Shown here in pieces: positions 1 through 7,219 of a stretch of 10,982 nucleotides of DNA (positions are counted from its first letter, which is position 1; every line of letters starts with the position of its first letter). The DNA comes from Methanobacteriota archaeon (GTDB lineage Archaea > Thermoplasmatota > Poseidoniia > Poseidoniales > Poseidoniaceae): NCBI GenBank assembly GCA_002725275.1, contig PBOE01000022.1:24723-35704 (forward strand), read 5' to 3'. The notes beneath the pieces are model-generated. The model saw nothing but the letters and a program-made list of their open reading frames with translations. It made no database searches and was not told where the DNA came from. Made by a program: the position numbers and the translations under genes.

Positions 1-249
1 TCAAACGGCGAATACGCAGAAGCCCACGTCCGCAGTTGTGCGCTGCAAATCCCTCATACGGCCGTGGCAACGGTGCTGGACGCCTTACCCGCAGACGGCG
101 ATATCCTTCTTCACTGCAAGAGCGGCATGCGCTCCCAACTTGCAGCCATCCAACTCATCCAGCACGGTGTCTCCGGAAACCGCCTCTACAACTTGGACGG
201 CGGTATTCTTGCGTGGATGGCCGCCGCACCCGACGAAATCGTTCACTGA
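1..249 (+). CDS. Rhodanese-domain protein, 3' end only (5' truncated by window edge)
   Basis: The reading frame is open from the first base to a TGA at 247-249, so this is the C-terminal ~82 residues of a longer protein. It holds most of a rhodanese fold: an E-Y-A-E-A-H stretch near the start, the active-site loop C-K-S-G-M-R-S with its Cys codon at 115-117, and the closing N-L-D-G-G-I-L-A-W motif typical of these domains. The catalytic Cys carries a persulfide in this family and passes sulfur to an acceptor. The HCKSGMRS and GGILAW style resembles the rhodanese domain at the C-terminus of MoeB/MoeZ-type adenylyltransferases, which serve molybdopterin, thiamine or thio-modification pathways. 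A stand-alone single-domain rhodanese is equally possible because the N-terminal part is not visible. The next + strand gene begins 94 bp downstream; the gap shows no clear terminator or promoter. Confidence 0.85.
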   Translation, partial: SNGEYAEAHVRSCALQIPHTAVATVLDALPADGDILLHCKSGMRSQLAAIQLIQHGVSGNRLYNLDGGILAWMAAAPDEIVH

Positions 250-343
250 CCGCTGAGCATAGAAGCGTTGGAAACAACGGCCTGCTGCTCGCAGATGGGG
301 TGAGGTTCAAAGCCGCCACGGCCCTGCTGAATGCACGGAGGGG

Positions 344-1447
344 ATGAACACGGCCAGCATCATCATCGCCGACGAAAACGAGGGCCGCCGCAACCTGTTG
401 GCCAACACGTTTGAGCGGGAGGGCTACGATGTGACCCGACTCGGTACGCTGGCGCAAACGGAAGCCACGGCCGGCGCAGTTCTTCCTGATGTGCTGCTCA
501 TGGAGGGCGAATGGGCGACAGGGAGTGCGCTTGACGTCTGCCAAACGCTCGCCGGACAAGCCAGGTTTCGAACCGCCACCCGAACGGTGCTGCTGTCCCG
601 CACGACTGCCCCGGATTTCCTTTCATCCGCTGCGCTTGCCGGGGTCGCCGAAGTGATTGGAAAACCCGTTGACATGAATCAACTCATCAGCCAGATTGGA
701 CGTCATGCAGCCAAGCAATTCGTACCGCCCCCTGCCGAAGTCGCCGTTCCCCAAGGCGGCGGGCTTGGCGGCGGGCAACGCTTTGATGTCTCCATGACCA
801 TGAACGACAGCCAGTGGGCGCTTCCGATGCTGCGCCGGTTGGTCGAGGCAGGAAACATTGACGAGGCGTTCGTCCAGTCCATCCGTGAAGAGATGGGGGA
901 GGCCGACGACGAGGGAGAAGCGTTCTCCTCTGAAACGATGACGACCATGGTCCGACTGGCCCTCAATCGTTTGGTCGGCTCGGAAGGTGAACCGGAAACC
1001 TCACCTCCAAGTGAAGAGGCACCAAAGGAGGAGGATTCAACGCTCGATGCTGGCGCCGTCCCGACCTTCAACACCATCAACAAAGGCGCAACGCTGGGTG
1101 AGGGAGCCGCACCAAAGGTCGCTTCCAGCGGCGTGGGTTCGTCGATGGAGGACATCCTTGAGAAGCAAGCGGAGGACATCGCCAGAACCGTTGAAGGGGA
1201 AATGGACGCCATCCTGGACGAGGCACCTGAATACGTGGCGCTGTTGGAGCAAGAAGATCAAGTGGGCATCGACCCCGAAACCCTCGCTCTCACGAGGTTG
1301 ACGGCCGAGGTGCTCCGTGAGTTGATGGAGGCCTTGAAACGGCCAGGGGCCCTTTCGGATTTGACCCTTCTCACACAGGTGGAGGACGCCAGCGTGTTGG
1401 CAGCCGACATGCTCGATGCGCTTCCTTCATCCAACGAAGAGGAGTAA
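344..1447 (+). CDS. Receiver-domain (response-regulator-like) protein with Glu at the phosphosite
   Basis: This is a 367-residue protein. Residues ~4-122 read as a CheY-like receiver domain: an acidic pair D10-E11 after the first strand, a P48-D49 lead-in to the phosphosite strand, S85 at the conserved Thr/Ser position and K107 in a G-K-P motif. The residue that should be the phosphoaccepting Asp is Glu (E54), so normal phosphorylation is doubtful and the domain may mimic the phosphorylated state. Residues ~123-145 are a Pro/Gly-rich linker. The remainder (~145-367) is acidic and mostly helical with a low-complexity Glu/Pro/Ser stretch around 212-235, and it matches no DNA-binding or enzymatic output domain that I recognise. 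It is soluble, with no signal peptide or membrane segment. The ATG directly follows GGAGGGG (337-343), a strong but unusually close ribosome site; no other in-frame start exists nearby. No histidine kinase is in the window. Confidence 0.85.
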   Translation: MNTASIIIADENEGRRNLLANTFEREGYDVTRLGTLAQTEATAGAVLPDVLLMEGEWATGSALDVCQTLAGQARFRTATRTVLLSRTTAPDFLSSAALAGVAEVIGKPVDMNQLISQIGRHAAKQFVPPPAEVAVPQGGGLGGGQRFDVSMTMNDSQWALPMLRRLVEAGNIDEAFVQSIREEMGEADDEGEAFSSETMTTMVRLALNRLVGSEGEPETSPPSEEAPKEEDSTLDAGAVPTFNTINKGATLGEGAAPKVASSGVGSSMEDILEKQAEDIARTVEGEMDAILDEAPEYVALLEQEDQVGIDPETLALTRLTAEVLRELMEALKRPGALSDLTLLTQVEDASVLAADMLDALPSSNEEE

Positions 1448-1570
1448 ATCCCTCACGAGGGAAACCAACGGTTGCTGACCCGTCAGCAGGGAGCGGCCCA
1501 GCGTGCGGCTTCAACCGCACAAAGAAGAGGATTGAAACCAACCATCCCTTGGGAGGTCCGGGGACCGACC
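1448..1570. other. Gap or 5' extension before the fused E1 gene
   Basis: These 123 bp lie between the receiver-protein stop and the preferred GTG start of E1. The E1 frame is open through most of it, from TTG 1472 (with GAGG at 1457-1460) and TTG 1532 (AAGAGG directly before it). I see no convincing TATA box, hairpin or terminator. It is either a 5' untranslated region in an operon with the receiver gene or, less likely, the first 33 codons of E1. Confidence 0.45.
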
Positions 1571-4174
1571 GTGTCACAAGGCGACCTTCCGGAAATTTTC
1601 GGGCTCACGTGGCGCCCCGATGCACCGTTGGATTTTTTTCAACCCCTGCCCAAAGACGCCGCACGCTCCGAGGTCCTCACCTTCCTTGCACAGCAACACG
1701 ACGCTCACCTCTTTTTGGTCGCCAACATCTGGGACCACATCATCGGTGCCGAACCTGAAACCTTCGAAGGAGCCTCCTGGCACGCCTTTTCCGAGCGATT
1801 TCTCGAGGCGCTTGAGCGCGGTCTGAAGAAGCAAATGGAAAGCACACTTGGCGACCAACTCGACAGTGAAGTCATCCCCCGCCGCAGCATGGCGCTGATG
1901 TTGGAACGCCGTCGTGCGCACTTCCTGGTGGACATGCGGTTGATGATGCGTCGCTTGGCCCACTACATGGCCGTCTCCGTGGGACAGCGCATGGAATGGC
2001 AGCGCATGATGACCCGAACCCGTTGCCTCGACGGCGCCCTCAAAGAACTGTTCACCGAAGGGGTCGAGACCCCCGATGGCGGTCGTTTTGGTGGCAAAGG
2101 TTTCCGTTCCACCTGGCAGGAAGGGGTCGTGGCGGTTGCGACGGCCCTCCATCGTCAACCCGATGCACCTCGAGATGCTCGGCCAGGTCAGGGCTACGAC
2201 GGCGACCTTGTTGCGCCCATGATTCGCGACATCGGCCTCGGTTTGGCCATGGGCGACACGCCGCTGGACGTCATGGCCGCCAACCTCGGTAAGGTAGGGT
2301 CGAATCAAAACGGCGGCTGGGAGGATGCCGGTGGGCGAGACCTGCACGTCGGTGCCTGGCACGTCGGGGTGCTTCCACCCACGGCACCGTTGCCCATTGC
2401 CGCCGCCACCATGACGGGTTTGGCGTTCGCTGCTTGGCGCCAATCCATTGATCGATTTCACGTCGCCTGCATCGGCGAGGGGGCCTCTTCTTCCGGTGAA
2501 TTTTGGGAGGCGATGAACCTCGCCGGCGCCCGAGGCTTGCCCATTACCTACATCCTGCAGAACAATCAAATTGCGCTGGACACGCCTCCCGCCAAGCAGT
2601 CAGGTGTTGAACTCTGGGCCGACAAGGCTGCCGCCATGGGGTTCCCCGCTTGGACCATCGACGGTTCGGACCCCGCTGCGTGGCACGCCTCCGCTGCCGT
2701 CGCTCGAGAATTCTCAATGGCCGGCGGAGGTCCCACCCTCATTCACGTGGAAACCATGCGGGGCTGCGGACACGCTCATCACCACGACGATCTCTACCTC
2801 GGAAATCCAAGCGGAACGCCGCCCGGTTATGTCGACCGGGAACTTTTGGAATACTGGGCCGCCAAGGACCCGATCCCCACCCACCGTTCGCTGCTCCTGG
2901 AGATGGGAGTGGATGAAGCCGACCTTGACGCCATGGAGATGGAGGAGGCGGCGGCTGTTGAAGATGCCCGAACCACCCTGCTTGACATGGATTGGCCAGA
3001 GCCGGAAACCGTCACCAAAGGCGTGACCACGCTTCATGATGCGGACGCCCACGCCGACCATCTTCATCGCTACACCGGCCACGCCCGACCCGCGCCGACG
3101 GACGGCCCGCTCGAGGTGGGCGCGTTGGCTTGGGAATATGCTGAAAAGGGCGGATGGACGTACGCGAGGGCGATCCAACAAGCCATGGCCGACATCGCCA
3201 CGATGCACGGCGAAGACTGCGTCTTCATCGGTGAAGACATGGAGGTTGCCGGTGCCTTTGGCATGAACATGGCACTGAAAAACGCTGGTCACACGGAGAA
3301 ACTCATCGACATGCCGTTGTGTGAAGCGGTCATCGTTCACACCGGCGTGGGGGCTGCTCTTTCGGGCATGAAACCCATGGTCGAAATCCAATTTGGTGGC
3401 TTTGCTGCGTTGGGCTTTAATGCGCTCGTCAACAACGCCGCCATGCTCCGCTGGCGCTGGGGAGCCGATTGCCCCATGACCGTTCGAATTCCGCTGGGTG
3501 CTCGCACGCGCTCGGGCCCGTTCCACGCCAACATGATCGAATCTTGGTTTGCCAATGACCCGGGCTTGGTCGTGATGGCGCCGGGAACACCGCAAGACGC
3601 TTACGACCTCTTGATGGAGGGGGCACAACTTCCCGACCCGGTCTTGATGCTCGAGCACATCGGCCTCTACGGATTGCGCGGGGGCCTCACGGGCTGGGGC
3701 ATGAACATCAACCAGCAGGTGGACACCGAGACCGTCAACCAACACCTTTCGGAAGGACGTCGGTACAAGCTGGGTCGGGCGGACGTGATTCGTGGTGGAC
3801 GCGATCTCACCCTCGTCACGTGGGGCGCCATGGTTCACATTGCGCTTCAGGCTGCCGAATCGCTCGCCAATGAGGACATCGAGATTGAAATCGTGGACTT
3901 GAGGACGCTGATTCCCTTTGACGCTTCCACCTGCGTTGCTTCTGTCCAACGAACGGGCCGTTTGGTCGTGCTGCAAGAAGGTCAGTGGTCGGGCGGCCTC
4001 GGACACACCGTTCAATCAAGGATCATGGAGGACTGTTTCTACGAACTCGAATCAGCGCCCACCGTCATCGGTGCACTCGATACGCCCGTTCCGTTCGCAC
4101 CCCCGCTTGAGAACCACACCATTCCTTCCCTCGACCATGTCATCGAGGTGCTCCGAGCCTCGGTTAACGGTTGA
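1571..4174 (+). CDS. Fused 2-oxoacid dehydrogenase E1 (alpha + beta), thiamine diphosphate dependent
   Basis: A single 867-residue chain carries both E1 halves of a 2-oxoacid dehydrogenase complex, which decarboxylates a 2-oxoacid and passes the acyl group to lipoyl-E2. The alpha half runs from ~140 to ~480 and includes an RDIGLGLAMG segment, a G302-E303-G304 cofactor motif followed ~27 residues later by N331-N332, and a GHAHHHDD loop. The beta half (~525-867) has the catalytic Glu E585 in PLCEAV, then EIQFGGF and a SGPFHANM segment with H652. Pyruvate, branched-chain or acetoin substrates cannot be told apart by eye. The first ~140 residues are an extension unlike normal E1. The start was chosen at GTG 1571, preceded by GGGAGG at 1551-1556. 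The frame is open back to a TTG at 1472 (900 residues), but those 33 codons are Arg-rich with AGA and CGG codons that look non-coding. No E2 or E3 gene is nearby. The 3' end overlaps the opposite-strand channel gene. Confidence 0.9.
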   Translation: MSQGDLPEIFGLTWRPDAPLDFFQPLPKDAARSEVLTFLAQQHDAHLFLVANIWDHIIGAEPETFEGASWHAFSERFLEALERGLKKQMESTLGDQLDSEVIPRRSMALMLERRRAHFLVDMRLMMRRLAHYMAVSVGQRMEWQRMMTRTRCLDGALKELFTEGVETPDGGRFGGKGFRSTWQEGVVAVATALHRQPDAPRDARPGQGYDGDLVAPMIRDIGLGLAMGDTPLDVMAANLGKVGSNQNGGWEDAGGRDLHVGAWHVGVLPPTAPLPIAAATMTGLAFAAWRQSIDRFHVACIGEGASSSGEFWEAMNLAGARGLPITYILQNNQIALDTPPAKQSGVELWADKAAAMGFPAWTIDGSDPAAWHASAAVAREFSMAGGGPTLIHVETMRGCGHAHHHDDLYLGNPSGTPPGYVDRELLEYWAAKDPIPTHRSLLLEMGVDEADLDAMEMEEAAAVEDARTTLLDMDWPEPETVTKGVTTLHDADAHADHLHRYTGHARPAPTDGPLEVGALAWEYAEKGGWTYARAIQQAMADIATMHGEDCVFIGEDMEVAGAFGMNMALKNAGHTEKLIDMPLCEAVIVHTGVGAALSGMKPMVEIQFGGFAALGFNALVNNAAMLRWRWGADCPMTVRIPLGARTRSGPFHANMIESWFANDPGLVVMAPGTPQDAYDLLMEGAQLPDPVLMLEHIGLYGLRGGLTGWGMNINQQVDTETVNQHLSEGRRYKLGRADVIRGGRDLTLVTWGAMVHIALQAAESLANEDIEIEIVDLRTLIPFDASTCVASVQRTGRLVVLQEGQWSGGLGHTVQSRIMEDCFYELESAPTVIGALDTPVPFAPPLENHTIPSLDHVIEVLRASVNG

Positions 4175-4784
4175 CCTTGTCGGGGAACAACCAGCGTTTC
4201 GCGTCCACCGCCAACCATGCGCCAATCGTGGTTGAGGTCAGGTAAAACGGCAGGCTGGCCCACATGGCGTTAAGCGCGTTGGGGCCGAAGGTTCGGGCGG
4301 GGTTCATGCTCGCACCGGTGAGGGGCCCAGCAGCGAACGCCAACAACGCCACGGTGGCACCGACCCACAAGGCGACGACGGGACGAGCGTTGGTGCGTTG
4401 GACGATCCACAAAATGCTGACCATCAGGACCGTCGTGATGGCCACCTCGATGGAAAAGCCCGACGTGAGGGAAAGGGATGGAACCACTGAGGTCGGTGCA
4501 GCCCCTGCCACCACGCTCGCACCAAACAGCGCACCGAGGTACTGCGCCGTCATGTAAACCGGTAACAACCGTCCTTCCAGTTGTCCGTCGCGCCAAAATC
4601 CAACGCTCACGGCGGGATTGATGTGGGCGCCACTCAGCGGTCCAAACAGCAGAATGGCCAAGGTGACCACCGCACCAAACGCCAGGGAAACCACCCCGTG
4701 TGATGCACCCAAGGCGACGCTTCCGCACCCCACTCCGACCATCAAGGCAGTGCCCAGAAACTCCCCTGCAGCCTCTTTGCGCAC
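4164..4784 (-). CDS. Aquaporin/glycerol-facilitator (MIP) family channel
   Basis: This 206-residue integral membrane protein has about six hydrophobic segments plus two half-helices carrying the family's paired Asn-Pro-Ala motifs: GAHINPAVS (NPA at 56-58) and GASMNPARTFGPN (NPA at 161-163, followed by the filter Arg R164). It would passively conduct water or small neutral solutes across the cytoplasmic membrane. The GPLTG...NPAR stretch resembles GlpF, but the residue after Arg is Thr rather than the Asp of glycerol facilitators, and the position of the water-selective His (12 residues before the second NPA Asn) is Ala149; substrate is therefore uncertain. It is at the short end for the family. 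The start is GTG at 4784, needed to include the first helix (GEFLGTALMVG); no Shine-Dalgarno sequence precedes it. Its 3' end overlaps the E1 gene by 11 bp, and it diverges from the exchanger gene across 26 bp. Confidence 0.92.
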   Translation of the reverse strand: MRKEAAGEFLGTALMVGVGCGSVALGASHGVVSLAFGAVVTLAILLFGPLSGAHINPAVSVGFWRDGQLEGRLLPVYMTAQYLGALFGASVVAGAAPTSVVPSLSLTSGFSIEVAITTVLMVSILWIVQRTNARPVVALWVGATVALLAFAAGPLTGASMNPARTFGPNALNAMWASLPFYLTSTTIGAWLAVDAKRWLFPDKVNR

Positions 4785-4796
4785 GTGTTGCCCAAA

Positions 4797-4833
4797 ACGG
4801 GAGGGTTCAAATGCTTCGTGAACAATCTCCCGT
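4797..4833 (+). promoter_or_regulatory. Predicted hairpin enclosing the exchanger gene's ribosome site and start codon
   Basis: ACGGGAG (4797-4803) pairs with CTCCCGT (4827-4833), and inside it GTTCA (4805-4809) pairs with TGAAC (4819-4823), leaving a 9-base loop at 4810-4818. The outer strand contains most of the Shine-Dalgarno GGGAGGG (4799-4805), and the ATG (4811-4813) sits in the loop. A direct repeat GTTCAAA also occurs at 4805-4811 and 4835-4841. The structure could limit translation of the exchanger mRNA. As DNA it could be an operator in this short divergent region. The pairing is visible; function is inferred. Confidence 0.5.
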
Positions 4834-6013
4834 CGTTCAAACCCGTGGCAACCGTCAAGAAGTGGGAACCGCTCCTGAGCCTATGGGAGATGAAACCGTC
4901 ACCTCCCAAACGGGCATTCCCCAACTGCTCATCAGCAACACGCTGGTGTTAAACGGCGCCCTGTTCCTCGGTATTCTCGCCCTTCACACCGTCCTCGAGG
5001 ACTCCGGTATCAACAACCACTTCATCTCCCTCGTCCTTCTGGCCATGGCGCTTGCCCTCCTCATCAAATCGGCGGATTTCTTCATCGAGGGCGCCAAGGG
5101 ACTGGCGTATCGTGCTGGCCTTCCCGAGGTGGTCATCGGCCTGACCATCGTCTCCATCGGGACCTCGCTACCGGAAATTTTGGTGACCTCAACAGCGGCT
5201 GCCGACGTGGCGAACAACCCCGAAATCGGCGACCTTGCCATCGGTGGGATTTACGGTTCAATTTTGGTGCAAATCACGCTCATTCTTGGCGTGGTGGTGG
5301 CGTTTCGTGGTGTCAAAGTCCGACCCTCATGGTTGAAACGAGACGGCATGATCATGTTCTCCTCCATCGGCCTGCTCACGTTCTTTTTGTTCACCGGCGA
5401 GGGCTTGAATCGCTTGGAGGGTGGGATCTTGATGGCCCTCTACATCGCTTACATTTACTGGCTGCTCTCGCATCGCGATGAGATTTTGGAAGAGGAACTT
5501 GGCGACGCTGAACAGGTTGAACGGAAACTGGACCGTACGACCGCTGCCTACGGCTTTATGGTCACCTCTGGCTTGTTGCTGGCCCTTTTTGCCGCCCACC
5601 ACTTGGTCAACGTCGCCAGCGACATGGCCTATGCGTTCGATGTCCCTCACGCCGTCATCGGTACCACCGTCTCCGGTCTTGGCACGTCCCTCCCCGAGCT
5701 GACCATCGCCTTCTTGGCGGCCAAGCGCAGTCAAGGCGTGGCCATTGGGACGCTCATCGGCTCAAACATCACCGACCCGCTGCTTTCCATTGGTCTCGCA
5801 TCCGTTGTCCATCCGTTGGCGTTGACCAGCGCCAGCTTTGCCCTGACCGCTTACGTCATCATTCCGGCGACGTTCGTCGGCACCGGGATCGCCTTGCTGA
5901 TGATGCGCTCCGAATACGAGTTCAAGCAGTGGGAGGGCGTGGTGCTGATCATGGTGTACATGCTGTTCCTCGCCGCGCTGGCCGCAGAACGTCTCGGCTA
6001 CTTGGTGCTTTGA
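4811..6013 (+). CDS. CaCA-family Na+/Ca2+ (cation) exchanger, YrbG-like
   Basis: A 400-residue polytopic membrane protein with the two alpha repeats that define calcium/cation antiporters. Alpha-1 has GLTIVSIGTSLPE (GTSLPE at 117-122) and alpha-2 has GTSLPE at 291-296 followed by GSNITD at 317-322; E122 and E296 match the ion-binding glutamates of the archaeal NCX_Mj structure. About ten hydrophobic segments are visible, with an acidic cytoplasmic loop (~221-242) between the halves. It probably exports Ca2+ in exchange for Na+ or H+. In alpha-1 the usual G-S-N-x-x-N is G149-S-I-L-V-Q154, so one binding-site Asn is Gln. The start is ATG 4811 with an excellent GGGAGGG at 4799-4805; the frame is open back to ATG 4700, but that would overlap the channel gene on the other strand. 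An N-terminal tail of ~35 polar residues precedes the first helix. The acyl-CoA dehydrogenase gene follows after 42 bp. Confidence 0.92.
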   Translation: MLREQSPVVQTRGNRQEVGTAPEPMGDETVTSQTGIPQLLISNTLVLNGALFLGILALHTVLEDSGINNHFISLVLLAMALALLIKSADFFIEGAKGLAYRAGLPEVVIGLTIVSIGTSLPEILVTSTAAADVANNPEIGDLAIGGIYGSILVQITLILGVVVAFRGVKVRPSWLKRDGMIMFSSIGLLTFFLFTGEGLNRLEGGILMALYIAYIYWLLSHRDEILEEELGDAEQVERKLDRTTAAYGFMVTSGLLLALFAAHHLVNVASDMAYAFDVPHAVIGTTVSGLGTSLPELTIAFLAAKRSQGVAIGTLIGSNITDPLLSIGLASVVHPLALTSASFALTAYVIIPATFVGTGIALLMMRSEYEFKQWEGVVLIMVYMLFLAALAAERLGYLVL

Positions 6014-6055
6014 CACCAATGCGGGGCGGCTCATCTAATCGCTCTTAAGGGACCG

Positions 6056-7219
6056 ATGCCTCGCAGGACCATGGTGGACTTCCAACTGGACGAGATGCAA
6101 GCCATGCTGAAGGAACTCGCCCACGAGTTTGCCAGGGACGAGGTCCGTCCGCATGCAGAGCACTGGGATGAAACCGCTCACTACCCAAAGGAAACCATCC
6201 AGGCAGCTCATGAAATGGGATTGCTGAACCTTCACATCCCGGAAGCCTACGGCGGAGCCGGTTTGGGGACGTTCGAAGAGGCCATCGTCAACGAAGAGCT
6301 CGCATGGGGCGACCCGGGTTTTGCCACGGCAGCCTATGCCACGGCGCTCGCCAGCGCCCCCATCATCACCGGCGCCACCGACGACCAGAAAGAACACTGG
6401 CTCCGAAAGATTGCTGAGGACGGGGCCTTGGCTTCCTACGCCGTCACCGAACCCGGCGCTGGTTCCGATGTTGCTGCTTGTAAAACCACGGCCATCAGAG
6501 ACGGCGATGAATACGTCATCAACGGCTCAAAAATGTGGATCACAGGCGCCGGCCATGCTGACTTTTTCTTCGTTCTGGCCAAAACCGACCCCGAGGCGGG
6601 TTATCGTGGCATGTCCGGTTTTGTGGTGGAAAAAGACGCACCCGGTTTTTCCCTCGGCAAGAAAGAGACCAACATGGGTCAGCGATGTTCAGACACCCGT
6701 TCCATCACCTTTGATGACGTTCGCGTGCCGGTTGACCATCTCATTGGCGGCTCGGAATCCGGCGGTTGGATGAACGCCATGAAGGCCTTCGACATGAGCC
6801 GACCCAACATCGCCGCTCACGCCACGGGGTTGGCTCGTGCAGCGTACGAACACGCCCTTCAGTACTCCAGCGAACGGCAGACGTTCGGTAAGCCACTCCA
6901 CCAACATCAGGCCATTCAGTTCATGCTGGCCGACATGAAGACGAACATCGAGGCTGCACGCATGCTTACGTGGAAATCCGCCGCCGAGTACGATGCGGGT
7001 GTCCGCAACACCGAATCGGCGGCTCACGCCAAGCGGTTCGCTGCTGACATGGCGATGCAGGTTGCCACCGACGCCGTCCAGATTTACGGCGGCTACGGCT
7101 ACTCGGAGGAATACCCCGTCGCTCGATTGATGCGAGGTGCCAAGGTGATGCAAATTTACGAGGGATCCTCTCAGGTCCAGCGGATGATCATCGGTCGCGA
7201 GATCACCAAAGGCCTTTGA
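6056..7219 (+). CDS. Acyl-CoA dehydrogenase
   Basis: This 387-residue flavoenzyme has all three domains of the acyl-CoA dehydrogenase family and the usual length. It would oxidise an acyl-CoA to the trans-2-enoyl-CoA with FAD, passing electrons to electron-transfer flavoprotein in the cytoplasm. Visible signatures are the N-terminal helical domain, YAVTEPGAGSD (128-138) and MWITGAG (W161) in the middle beta domain, YSSERQTFGKPL in the C-terminal helical domain, and IYGGYGYSEEYPVARLMR near the end. The catalytic base is E369 in QIYEGSSQVQ, the position used by short/medium-chain, isobutyryl and glutaryl types rather than by isovaleryl or long-chain enzymes. The exact chain length is not readable. 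The start at ATG 6056 is preceded by AAGGGA (6047-6052); an in-frame ATG at 6071 would give the more usual MVDF start. Its TGA directly abuts the stop of the opposite-strand gene. Confidence 0.95.
   Translation: MPRRTMVDFQLDEMQAMLKELAHEFARDEVRPHAEHWDETAHYPKETIQAAHEMGLLNLHIPEAYGGAGLGTFEEAIVNEELAWGDPGFATAAYATALASAPIITGATDDQKEHWLRKIAEDGALASYAVTEPGAGSDVAACKTTAIRDGDEYVINGSKMWITGAGHADFFFVLAKTDPEAGYRGMSGFVVEKDAPGFSLGKKETNMGQRCSDTRSITFDDVRVPVDHLIGGSESGGWMNAMKAFDMSRPNIAAHATGLARAAYEHALQYSSERQTFGKPLHQHQAIQFMLADMKTNIEAARMLTWKSAAEYDAGVRNTESAAHAKRFAADMAMQVATDAVQIYGGYGYSEEYPVARLMRGAKVMQIYEGSSQVQRMIIGREITKGL

Noticed and set aside
250..343. Gap between the rhodanese tail and the receiver gene as a possible RNA gene or promoter
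   Set aside because: There is no tRNA-like fold, TATA-like element or notable inverted repeat; only the GGAGGGG next to ATG 344 stands out.
2714..4015. Long open frame on the - strand (433 codons) opposite the fused E1 gene
   Set aside because: It is a shadow of the GC-rich coding bias of E1; its translation is rich in Arg, His and Gly with no domain, and E1 is clearly real. The same applies to the 331-codon - strand frame at 1574-2569.
4700..4810. Upstream ATG extension of the exchanger frame to 4700
   Set aside because: It would overlap the channel gene's start on the other strand, encodes an atypical Pro/Arg/Cys-rich stretch, and ignores the strong GGGAGGG before ATG 4811.
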